Positions 29,101 to 34,207 of a stretch of DNA of 64,000 nt are shown piece by piece; the first letter of the stretch is position 1; each line of letters starts with the position of its first letter. Source of the stretch: Trissonchulus latispiculum (Eukaryota; Nematoda; Enoplea; Enoplida; Ironidae); the NCBI GenBank assembly GCA_030248195.1, contig JASAND010018147.1, forward strand, positions 17,430 to 81,429, given 5' to 3'. A program made the translations under genes and the position numbers. The notes below the pieces were generated by a model, which saw only the letters and a list, made by a program, of their open reading frames with translations, made no database searches and was not told where the DNA came from.

Positions 29101-29117
29101 GGGAAGAGCTCAATTGA
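2079..29117 (+). CDS. PCM1: PCM1 (pericentriolar material 1) orthologue, 31 exons, 5'-incomplete
   Basis: PCM1 proteins are coiled-coil scaffolds of centriolar satellites that gather centrosomal and ciliary proteins. I joined 31 exons by hand using GT/AG borders and phase; they sum to 6093 nt (2030 codons plus TGA) with no internal stop. Family identity rests on the C-terminal half: an IREVIYSEVATLISQNENRP block followed by an LLELFKELQLISSDYLR block (exon 18), the EEIVQEINDEVAPF helix (exon 22), and the ELLTDVSEVVGNELAFYRLM block (exons 22-23). All resemble the conserved PCM1 C-terminal region. The N-terminal half has charged coiled-coil exons (1, 6, 7, 11) between Ser/Pro/Ala/Gln-rich low-complexity exons. 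Vertebrate PCM1 is about 2000 residues, so this is close to full length. Exon 1 starts in phase 0 without a clear start, so upstream exons are missing. Introns carry many MITEs. Confidence 0.9.
2564..2659 (+). CDS. PCM1: PCM1 exon 2
   Basis: 96 nt, phase 0 to 0, between TTTTTTAG and GTAAGC. It encodes an acidic Ser/Gly-rich segment (ALYLSNSVEGLPESGYGTDG...). Confidence 0.75.
2881..3180 (+). CDS. PCM1: PCM1 exon 3
   Basis: 300 nt, phase 0, between GCTTCAG and GTAAGC. It encodes 100 residues of Ser/Thr/Ala-rich low-complexity sequence, likely disordered. Confidence 0.75.
3396..3503 (+). CDS. PCM1: PCM1 exon 4
   Basis: 108 nt, phase 0, between CATTTAG and GTAAAG. It encodes SLVGGRSSAMSTASIGSDKF followed by a helix rich in Gln and Met that begins a coiled coil. 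Confidence 0.75.
3716..3785 (+). CDS. PCM1: PCM1 exon 5
   Basis: 70 nt, phase 0 to 1, starting after CGTTTTAG and encoding LLKMKEQLGQTSGSG... The donor is either CCAG|GTGTTT (end 3785) or CAGG|GTATCT (end 3797). Both leave phase 1 and keep the frame, so a 12-nt alternative donor is possible. Confidence 0.65.
3961..4058 (+). CDS. PCM1: PCM1 exon 6
   Basis: 98 nt, phase 1 to 0, after TTTTTTCCAG and before GTAAGA. It encodes EEWEYADLLSKKAQLELMKR and a further helical stretch, a coiled-coil block resembling PCM1. Confidence 0.8.
4103..4476. mobile_element. MITE copy 1 (GATTAGTT arms), reverse orientation
   Basis: It begins CCCGTTGCATAAAAGTGATT. Its reverse complement aligns along its length with the element at 4549-5690 once the LINE there is removed (shared landmarks: GAAAACTTTTGCTG, TGAACTCAATCGTA, TTAATTTAGA). 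This is the uninterrupted form of that family. Confidence 0.65.
4776..5482 (-). mobile_element. 5'-truncated LINE insertion with 14-bp target-site duplication
   Basis: Flanked by direct repeats ACTTTGTTTACTTT at 4762-4775 and 5483-5496. The 3' end on the minus strand finishes in a short CGA-repeat tail instead of poly(A). It carries the end of an ORF2 (4815-5387). Only the 3' end is kept, as expected for truncated target-primed reverse transcription. Confidence 0.85.
4815..5387 (-). pseudogene. LINE ORF2 3' fragment: RNase H end plus C-terminal Cys/His motif
   Basis: 190 codons open. The start carries the end of an RNase H domain (VQWVPGHAGLPGNEEADELA, with the usual His and last catalytic Asp). 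A C-terminal motif Cys-x2-Cys...His-x4-Cys follows (CTRCDSS...VDHLLLHC). An RNase H domain followed by such a motif is typical of I-type and related LINEs. The reverse transcriptase and the first RNase H acidic residues are missing, so it is not functional. Confidence 0.8.
8811..9064. mobile_element. hAT-like MITE (GCGTAGCC ends)
   Basis: Ends CACTAGCGTAGCC and GGCTACGCGCCTG, flanked by TAGGTAGG (8803-8810) and TAAGTAGG (9065-9072), an 8-bp duplication with one mismatch. A poly-C run lies near the right end. Size and duplication length fit a hAT derivative. Confidence 0.7.
9376..9766 (+). CDS. PCM1: PCM1 exon 7
   Basis: 391 nt, phase 0 to 1, after GTCTTAG and before GTGTGT. A Pro/Ser/Gly-rich first half (about 80 residues) is followed by a strong heptad coiled coil (VVAELQDKLRQIRENKLQME...). 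It follows a 5.3 kb intron filled with repeats. Confidence 0.8.
10281..10350 (+). CDS. PCM1: PCM1 exon 8
   Basis: 70 nt, phase 1 to 2, after TTTTTATAG and before GTAATT. It encodes SGESLEVGQLLAGASIQNQG. It is short but phase-compatible on both sides. Confidence 0.65.
10527..10622 (+). CDS. PCM1: PCM1 exon 9
   Basis: 96 nt, phase 2 to 2, after TATTTCAG and before GTAAGA. It encodes PEQNSPSVAASSSLAASNAI and an acidic tail leading into the next coiled coil. Confidence 0.7.
11163..11420 (+). CDS. PCM1: PCM1 exon 10
   Basis: 258 nt, phase 2 to 2, after TTTTTGCAG and before GTACGT. It encodes a coiled coil (LSDARSRLSKLQALLQQVQT) followed by an acidic Gly/Ser-rich linker. Confidence 0.8.
11585..11890. 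repeat. G-rich dispersed repeat, copy 1
   Basis: It starts with AGGCAAAAATAAGTGGGGGG and has G runs at both ends around an AT-rich centre of CAAAAATT-type words. It resembles the repeats near 19260, 25985, 42240 and 52950. It ends just before PCM1 exon 11. Confidence 0.5.
11909..12033 (+). CDS. PCM1: PCM1 exon 11
   Basis: 125 nt, phase 2 to 1, after TTATTTAG and before GTAGGC. It is almost entirely coiled coil (EVYQRKFMEQQQALDQLTGE...LKEQLMRLQQ). The acceptor lies about 20 nt after a G-rich repeat. Confidence 0.8.
12290..12497 (+). CDS. PCM1: PCM1 exon 12
   Basis: 208 nt, phase 1 to 2, after TATTTTCAG and before GTACTT. It encodes an Arg/Ser-rich segment (SRSSSADRMSYSRGSTTEPG...), likely disordered. 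Confidence 0.75.
12728..12822 (+). CDS. PCM1: PCM1 exon 13
   Basis: 95 nt, phase 2 to 1, after AATTTAG. It encodes SSLLDQDQHGAWASQSYTEA then an acidic tail. The donor GTCTGT is weak, but it is the one that fits the next exon's phase. Confidence 0.6.
13437..13575 (+). CDS. PCM1: PCM1 exon 14
   Basis: 139 nt, phase 1 to 2, after CTTTAG and before GTAAAT. It encodes an Arg/Gly/Ser-rich stretch (AMPYRAESQPRRGGASGRNV...). Confidence 0.65.
13811..14175 (+). CDS. PCM1: PCM1 exon 15
   Basis: 365 nt, phase 2 to 1, after GTTGCAG and before GTGAGA. An Arg/Ser-rich start is followed by a helix (LNIDQQYAQLQDHINSIKDI) and Gln runs. Confidence 0.8.
14463..14635. mobile_element. short MITE with AGAGT arms
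   Basis: Ends AGGGCCTTTTCAAGAAAG and the inverse CTTTCTTGAAAAGGCCCT. Inner arms repeat GTAGAGTAGAGT / ACTCTACTCT. It resembles the element at 41100-41272. Confidence 0.75.
14691..15296 (+). CDS. PCM1: PCM1 exon 16
   Basis: 606 nt, phase 1 to 1, after CTTTAG and before GTACGC. It contains a His-rich run, a Gln-rich helix (LLMSLMACQQQLQLQQMEMR) and a long Pro-rich, likely disordered tail. Confidence 0.8.
15514..16438 (+). CDS. PCM1: PCM1 exon 17
   Basis: 925 nt, phase 1 to 2, the largest exon, after TTGTTTAG and before GTAAGT. It opens with NLFASPQSQPQSAAAIF, then a Ser/Gly/Pro-rich region, and ends in a short helix (HTLLLMQLNNPNL) before the conserved block. Confidence 0.85.
16803..16979 (+). 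CDS. PCM1: PCM1 exon 18 (conserved C-terminal region)
   Basis: 177 nt, phase 2 to 2, after TTTTATAG and before GTACGG. It encodes the FEAIREVIYSEVATLISQNE / FLLELFKELQLISSDYLRSR block, one of the most diagnostic parts of the PCM1 C-terminal domain. Confidence 0.9.
17151..17208 (+). CDS. PCM1: PCM1 exon 19
   Basis: 58 nt, phase 2 to 0, after GTTTTAG and before GTAAGC. It encodes YLTQDVESDDNLGSLLQSR. Confidence 0.65.
17450..17554 (+). CDS. PCM1: PCM1 exon 20
   Basis: 105 nt, phase 0, after TTTTGCAG and before GTAATG. It encodes a strongly acidic Asp/Glu run (ADDDDEDDDNDFGDDEGGAD). Confidence 0.7.
17667..17819 (+). CDS. PCM1: PCM1 exon 21
   Basis: 153 nt, phase 0, after TTCTAG and before GTAGAT. 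It encodes LTNKQQKTYDSLEEIANVKE and a basic tail. Confidence 0.75.
17860..18579. mobile_element. hAT-like element with GACCCGGT-repeat arms
   Basis: Both ends carry tandem GACCCGGTGACCCGGT-type repeats in inverted relation. Direct repeats ATGCACT flank it (17853-17859 and 18580-18586). The centre is AT-rich with no transposase. Boundaries are inferred from the flanking repeat. Confidence 0.6.
18822..19183 (+). CDS. PCM1: PCM1 exon 22 (conserved C-terminal region)
   Basis: 362 nt, phase 0 to 2, after GTTGTAG and before GTACAT. A disordered Ser/Gly/Pro lead is followed by the conserved helices LEEIVQEINDEVAPFV, LLTQLRDRVLRI and FHFQQLSSILDDTLDKFLSL, matching the order in PCM1. Confidence 0.9.
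19260..19590. repeat. G-rich dispersed repeat, copy 2
   Basis: G-rich blocks (CCGGGGGGGAGGG; TTTCAGGGGGGGG; TTTCGGGGG) bracket an AT-rich centre with the palindromic core CTCCGGCGAAGCCGGAAAA, also found near 26183 and 42456. Confidence 0.6.
19701..19772. repeat. 24-bp tandem repeat, 3 copies
   Basis: The unit AAAGGTTGGTCAAAAACAAC plus four bases repeats three times almost perfectly, inside PCM1 intron 22. Confidence 0.85.
21052..21184 (+). CDS. PCM1: PCM1 exon 23 (conserved C-terminal region)
   Basis: 133 nt, phase 2 to 0, after TGTTTAG and before GTAAAT. It encodes CGEELLTDVSEVVGNELAFY followed by RLMRNLG, a diagnostic PCM1 block. Confidence 0.9.
21393..21547 (+). CDS. PCM1: PCM1 exon 24
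   Basis: 155 nt, phase 0 to 2, after ATTCTAG and before GTATAA. It encodes a Ser/Gly-rich segment ending in KPGADEILDIDVAG. Confidence 0.75.
21729..21987 (+). CDS. PCM1: PCM1 exon 25
   Basis: 259 nt, phase 2 to 0, after ATTTTTAG and before GTGCAT. It encodes a long acidic region (EPEEDLREDTTTADEDDNEE...), as in the acidic tail of PCM1. Confidence 0.75.
22225..22343 (+). CDS. PCM1: PCM1 exon 26
   Basis: 119 nt, phase 0 to 2, after TTATAG and before GTCAGT. It encodes DDYHSPLSPASSAERLRDAE and a Pro/Ser-rich tail. Confidence 0.7.
23455..23606 (+). CDS. PCM1: PCM1 exon 27
   Basis: 152 nt, phase 2 to 1, after GTTTTAG and before GTAAGC. It encodes RSSGGSIGKVVLKTPVKVEV and a Ser/Thr-rich segment. 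Confidence 0.7.
24118..24284 (+). CDS. PCM1: PCM1 exon 28
   Basis: 167 nt, phase 1 to 0, after AATTTTAG and before GTAAAG. It encodes a Ser/Pro-rich stretch with SRPSPPPDISIVVRRPTSSP. Confidence 0.7.
24822..24971 (+). CDS. PCM1: PCM1 exon 29
   Basis: 150 nt, phase 0, after CTTTGTAG and before GTACTG. It encodes DVTLDLLAGAEATLSFTTSG and ends in an acidic EYGDEVYETCIAEE. Confidence 0.75.
25173..25238 (+). CDS. PCM1: possible PCM1 cassette exon 29b
   Basis: 66 nt (22 codons), after TTTTTACAG and before TTT|GTAGTG, phase 0 on both sides, so it can be included or skipped without changing frame. It encodes LHELVYPDLRSPLRCQGHPF plus two residues. Its role is unknown; it could be a false exon. Confidence 0.35.
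25719..26490. mobile_element. hAT-type MITE with GGCCCGAG-rich arms and exact 8-bp TSD
   Basis: The direct repeat CCCACAAG flanks it exactly (25711-25718 and 26491-26498). Ends are TAGGATTGTGCC and GCATAACCCTA, a hAT-like terminus. Both arms are runs of GGCCCGAGC-type repeats. A G-rich repeat (about 25985-26315) is inserted between the arms. Same family as 41292-41853. Confidence 0.85.
25985..26315. repeat. G-rich dispersed repeat, copy 3 (nested)
   Basis: It starts AGGCCAAAATTTATGGGGGA, has G-rich blocks at both ends and the core TTCCGGTGAAGCCAGAAAAA. It lies between the two GC-rich arms of the hAT-type element, so it inserted later. Confidence 0.6.
26517..26921. mobile_element. piggyBac-like MITE (TTAA target)
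   Basis: It reads TTAA-CACGTTTCCTGCGCA at the left and TGCGCAGGAAACGTG-TTAA at the right. TTAA duplication and short inverted ends are the piggyBac signature. About 400 bp, no coding potential. Confidence 0.8.
27037..27080 (+). CDS. PCM1: PCM1 exon 30
   Basis: 44 nt, phase 0 to 2, after TTTTTTAG. It encodes PELDEEEEGVLLTA and splits an Arg codon at AAG|GTGATG. Reading straight through the donor gives AGG TGA, an immediate stop, so intron retention would end the protein at the same place less four residues. Confidence 0.65.
28234..28899. mobile_element. 666-bp near-perfect palindrome, CAAGAGTA family, 7-bp TSD
   Basis: Both ends are CAAGAGTACATAATA in inverted orientation, and the arms match almost to the centre (about 28566). 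The exact direct repeat CCCCTAC flanks it (28227-28233 and 28900-28906). The arms contain runs of C/G, CATATAAGCGTGTG and CCAAT-box-like TGATTGGC words. It lies in the last PCM1 intron. Confidence 0.85.
29102..29117 (+). CDS. PCM1: PCM1 terminal exon 31 (coding part)
   Basis: After ATTGTTTTCAG the frame reads REELN then TGA at 29115-29117. The 3' UTR probably follows; an ATTAAA near 29696 is a candidate polyadenylation signal, not proven. Confidence 0.5.
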
Positions 29118-30519
29118 GATGAAGCCGCTATGGAAACTTTCCCGATGCTGTGATAGAAAAGGAGTAATTATATTGAACTTTCATTATACTTTATTAATTA
29201 TATTTGTGGAAATGTTTTACTTACAAGACAACTGTGCTGTTTTGTACACTTTGTTGTTATTTGTATTGGTTGTATATGTGATCAAGAGTAATGTATTTAA
29301 TGTATTGAATTGCAGTTATACTAACTGTAAGTTAAAACGGATGCTACTTGTTTTGTGGACTTGTGTCATATTCATGTCATGTATATCTACACACTACACA
29401 TTACTTTTAATTTGTTTCTTGTTAATGTATTTTGCTGGAACACAATATTACATGTACTGTTTATAATTTTATTGTTTGGACTACTGAGGTTTTAACCCAA
29501 ACGTTGGTTAAAACAACGAATTTTACTGCCTCCAAGTGAAAAGGTCCAGTTTTTATTAATATATTGGTGCTGGCTTTCCTTAAATAACTGCTTATTTCAT
29601 ACATTGGGACAGTTTTTGGTTATTTGCATATCGTGATGACAATTTCTACGAATGATTTGCACATTTATCACTGAACTTATTTGTGATATGTTACCATTAA
29701 AGCAAATGTGTTTCTTTGTCTAGCTAGTTTATATATAGAATTTCCTTTCTTGCGATGATTTCACTAACGCGGGCCTCGAGAAGATACTTCATTCTAATTA
29801 TGAAGTTTTTGAAAGAGCCTTTGGATGGAGTCATAGACTGTATCAGAACCTTTAGTCATTGTTGCGATTCCTGAACTGCCGTACCATTGCCTCAATTTCA
29901 AAAATGTAGAGGATTTGAGCAGTCTTAATCCTTAGTGGGCTGAGTGAGGTGTAGGGGTGTAGCTACTAGCTTAGCTATACTTGCAAAATGCAAACGTGGT
30001 CTCCCGCTCCCCTACCCAACGATGCTGAACCACATACAAAATACAAAAAATGCAGACGAGTTCTTGTCAGAATGTATCAGAATGGCCGGCCAAGTCAGGC
30101 CGAAGGCCAGACCGTAGTTTACATCGCCCTGCCATTTTGTGACGCATCTATAACAACTTCAGCAGTGGTTAGGTTCCACTTTTATTTACTCTTTCTAATA
30201 CTTTTTCTTACTACATTTAATTATATAAAGAATGAGACCTAGAGTTCGGGCCGTCTAGCGGTCAGCCGCTTAGTGTTTGAGAACAGCAGGTCAAGTTAGG
30301 ACAACGGCCGCACAACATTTTGCGACGTCCTTCCGGCTGACGGCCAACAAAACCTGAACAAAGCCGGCTGCCAGCTTGGCGGCTGAGCTCAGGCCGACGC
30401 CGGCGAATGCTACAACCGCGAATTTAACTTTTACCCACTTTCTGAACGTCTACTTGTTCCCGTCCCGTTGGTCTTTGCTTTGTTTTTCAGTTTCATTTAT
30501 TTAGGTAAATCGTAGGCAA

Positions 30520-31150
30520 GGGAAGCTTGGAAAAACGTTAAGGTGCAACGGACGAATGGACGACTGGGGAAACGGACAATTTCTCCGTTTTGCCGGTTCG
30601 TGATTGAACGGAGCAACGGAACAATTGACAAGCAGAGAACGGAGAATCGGAGATTCAACTTTCTGTTTGCATAGTCCGCGCTTCTGATTGGCGGGGGGCT
30701 ACGGTAGACGACGGAGAAACGAAGCAAGTGAGAAGCGGAGCAACGGACAAACGGAGAATTAGAGAATGAAACGGAGAAACGGACGAAAATTGTCTTAATT
30801 ATTTAAAAATAGATTATTTTTCTACAACTAAATATTTTTGCAAACTTTTTGACAACAATAATGTCAGGAAGTTGTTGTTGAATGTTTAGTATAAAAAGGC
30901 TGAATAAAACCTTAAAAATTTGCGTACACAAGAGTTTTGAGTTAACCATATTTTGACATTTTTCTCAGTTTCTTCGTTTCTATCGATCCGTTTGTCCGTT
31001 TCTCCCTTACTCCCTTCACAGGTTACGTATATAAACGTGAACCGGCGATACTTTTCTTTTTGAACTGTTTATCCGTTGTTCCGTGTCTCCGTTCGTCCGT
31101 TCTGTGTTTCTTCGTTGCTCCGTTGGAGCTTGAACCGGCCTTTAACCTTT
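30520..31150. repeat. inverted arms of AACGGAGAAACGGA repeats
   Basis: The left half is dense in AACGGA/ACGGAGAAACGGA words and the right half in the complement TCCGTTTCTCCGTT, around an AT-rich centre near 30800-30950. Exact ends and a target duplication were not found. Confidence 0.6.
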
Positions 31151-31900
31151 TGCTATTGTGTTTTCAGCACTCGGATATTGCAATGTCTGTTTTTGGGTTG
31201 GTTTTTCGCATAACAGAAAAAATTTTGCCATCAGCAGGTTCGTAGCATTTGCTCTTGTATTTTGGCTTGAATTAGTAGATCTTAATTTGTTCTGTTGTGC
31301 CTGTATTTACTGGCTTTATTTACTATTTATCCAAAACCAGCTGTACGATGGCTATGCTCAATACTGTGTTGAAATGTTTTTTCTGTCAAAATTTCCCTCT
31401 ATAAATAGCTGAAAGCAGAGTTTGAATAATTTGCTGCGTGGCGGGCTTAGATTCTCATGGATGCCTCTTAAATCTATATCTGCAGTTTAAACCTACAAGA
31501 TCGGTTGTTTCTATGAAGATTTAGCTATTTAGCAAAATCGAGCCTTTGAATATGAATACACTTTAGCGATTGCCAAATTTACCCAAAATCAAGGTGTGAA
31601 ACATGAAATATGTGTGTCTCATCGGACCGGTACGCTAAGTTTACTAACAAGGATTGAGGTGGTGATGATGGGTGGTGATTCCCTTTGGTCACATAAAGTT
31701 TGCACCATTATTACTCATTCATTACTTGGAGTTAAGGAGCCATTTTTATATCAAAATGTAGCTTGACATTTTCTCTTTTTAATGCATGGCACGAAACTAA
31801 TGTTGCTTTTCTAAAATATTTTTAACACATTTTAGAAGAAGTATAATTTCCAGCATTTTTACAGACTCAAGTAAATTTTTTCGCGAGACATCGGTTATAT

Positions 31901-33015
31901 CAAGAGTATATAATACCAAGTGGGAACTTAGCCCTTCCTAATGGAAATGGCCTGCGACAGGATTGACCCTAACCTTGCAGGACTGCCCAGTATAACTTTA
32001 ACTCGTTTTATCTTGCACAGACAACATTTTAGACCCATGGTTCTTGAGAAACGTTGCTCCTCGTTCCATTAGTACGAGAACAGACAGGAAAAAAATAAAA
32101 AACCAAAAGCCCGGCCGCCAAGACAGGAAGGGGGGGGGAGGGCGACAGGAAAATAAAGGCGGGGGTACCGAGGAAGAGGGGAAAAGAAAAGAATGGGAAA
32201 AAATGAAAAAGAATGGAAAAGCGGGGGGGAGGGGGGGGGGGGGACAGGCGGAGGCGGGGGGCGGGGGGCGCCGCTTCATGGTCCAAATATGGCCGATTTT
32301 CCAAAATTCTGACTTTAAAAATTCGCCCAAAATACAATACTGAACAGAATGCTTTAGAGGAGATAGCTGATTTAAATGTGTTTATGGTTTAAAAAGGTTT
32401 GGGGTTTGACTTTTATAGGAAAAAATTTTTCTGAAAATTTTTAACCTAATTTTTTTTTGTTTAGGGGGTTTGGGGGTGGAAGATATTTTTTAATTTGTTT
32501 GTTTTGGGTCTGGGGTTGTGTAAGTGAACCCCCCCACCATTGTTCAGCATGTATTTATATGCGTTTGCACTAAAACGCATCTGATTGGCTAATCTCCTAC
32601 CTTATGTCAAATTTACTTGTATAAGTAGACCCCCCGAGATCTCAAGGGGGGGTCCCGCTTAGCGTTGTTAAGCGTGTATTTATATGCGATTGAATTGAAA
32701 TGTATTTGATTGGCTACTTTAGCTACCGTAATCCTCATCAGTGCATTTCTGTTCGACTGCATATAAACACACGCTTAACAACGCTAAGCGGGATCCCCCC
32801 TGAGATCTCGGGGGGTCCACTTATACACGTAAATTTGACATAAGGTAGGCGATCAGCCAATCAGATGCGTTTTAGTTCAAACGCATATAAACACATGCTG
32901 AACAATGGTAAGTGGGACCCCCCTCGAGATTTTTGGCCTTAATGTGCCGAGCATCTCGCAGACCATTTCCATTAGGAAGGGCTAAGCTTCCCACTCTTGG
33001 TATTATAAACTCTTG
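31901..33015. mobile_element. CAAGAGTA-family element, 1115 bp, 7-bp TSD
   Basis: Ends CAAGAGTATATAATACCAAG and its inverse, with arms of about 75 bp. The exact direct repeat GTTATAT flanks it (31894-31900 and 33016-33022). The interior holds a long purine-rich, G-rich stretch (32100-32270) and a nested palindrome. The same ends and 7-bp duplication as 28234-28899 define a family. Confidence 0.85.
32536..32911. repeat. nested 376-bp palindrome with CCAAT-like words
   Basis: It reads from ACCATTGTTCAGCATG inward and back out to CATGCTGAACAATGGT, with matching arms throughout. It contains four TGATTGGCT/AGCCAATCA-type words and CATATAAACACA / TGTATTTATATG motifs. Confidence 0.75.
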
Positions 33016-34013
33016 GTTATATCATTCGATACATCTATCAAATAGCTGGGACGATTTTTTATTTATTGTGGAAGCTCTCTTCGTTATAGAGAAATAAACT
33101 GAAATGTGTGCGTTACCTGTATTTTGCCTACTTTTTCCAAATTTGTCAAGCGATTACTTTAGATAGAAAGCAGCAATAGGGGCAACTAAAAATCGTCCCT
33201 CGGTATATTTGTGCAGAACACATTTGTTCAGTAGCAGCCCTCCAGCTTGCATGGTGAATGCTCCACAATCTTTGGGAAAAAATTGGTCGTGTTTTTGCAA
33301 AAACTAAATTTTTTGTGATAGCAGCCTAGGATAGCAGTTGGAAGACGATCATGCGTCGGATAATTTGTCCCTGTGAGACCTTCAGATCGACGCCCTTAAT
33401 TTGATTTTACGGCTTGCGTAGTTCAAGAAATGTTGGATTATTTGATTTCTGCAAAAATGACAAGTTTTCGATGCCAAAACAAGAAAATCGGCGTATATAT
33501 ATCTCACGGTGGAGAAAAGCTAGAAACTTACTTTAAAAGCAAAAATGTGAAGCTCAATGAGATCTTTCGAATGAATATTAGTTATAACTGTGTAGCAGCT
33601 GCCAAACGTTCAGAAATTGGGGAAAAGCACTCTGACCGGAAATATCGAATTTTTGAATCGGGATTACGCGGAGGGTGTTAAACGCTAAAAGAACTTATTT
33701 GGGAAAGTTTCATCAAATTTCATCTTGATTTACGCCGCCAAATAATAATTGTAACCAAAAGGAATCACCACCAATAATGTAGTTTTCCGGCCCGGTGGCA
33801 ATCCCGTCTATTTGAATAATCTGCCAGAGTCGCGATATTAAATCGACTTTAAGACATTTCTACATTCTGATTATTCGCATCTACCCTCCAATCGACCGCT
33901 GGCGGTCGTCGAGACGTGAGCCCTGTATCGGAAACAGAAAGTCGGTCCGTCAACAACACTAGCATCTTTTTTCATAACCACACTTGTTTGCTGTTTTGGA
34001 TTTTACGTTTCAG

Positions 34014-34207
34014 GTGTTCACCTAAGATCTTTGTCAACTGCTGTTAATGTTGGAAAGTTCAGGAAGAAGTGGATTCCTTTCAAGAAAGACTTTGAACAAG
34101 ACAAGGTCTATCTTTATCAGTTTGCTAGGGCAGGCTGTATTCCGTCGGTTTCTCCGTTTTGCCTAAAGTTGGAAACTTGGTTAAGAATGGCTGGCATTAA
34201 GTACGAG
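34014..34207 (+). CDS. fax: fax copy A, exon 1 (first visible)
   Basis: After GTTTCAG and before GTAAGT. It reads (G)VHLRSLSTAVNVGKFRKKW and then the conserved thioredoxin-like start. It enters in phase 1, so an upstream exon carries the initiation codon. Confidence 0.8.

Larger units (their letters stand above)
29118..34013. other. intergenic region between PCM1 and fax copy A
   Basis: After a probable PCM1 3' UTR there is no supported gene. It contains a repeat near 30000-30060 that recurs near 55370, an AACGGAG-repeat element and a large 7-bp-TSD element. 33100-34000 shows nothing I can identify, though an upstream exon of fax copy A may hide there. Confidence 0.4.

Noticed and set aside
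29092..29466. 124-codon frame rich in Cys, Leu and Phe after PCM1
   Set aside because: It overlaps the PCM1 terminal exon in another frame and lies in the likely 3' UTR. Its hydrophobicity follows from T-rich sequence.
31998..32343. Overlapping open frames on both strands in a purine-rich stretch
   Set aside because: Low-complexity G/A-rich DNA inside the CAAGAGTA element. There is no domain, start context or splice support.
33430..33681. Candidate first exon of fax copy A
   Set aside because: The frame has an ATG, but no donor giving phase 1 and no similarity to FAX N termini.
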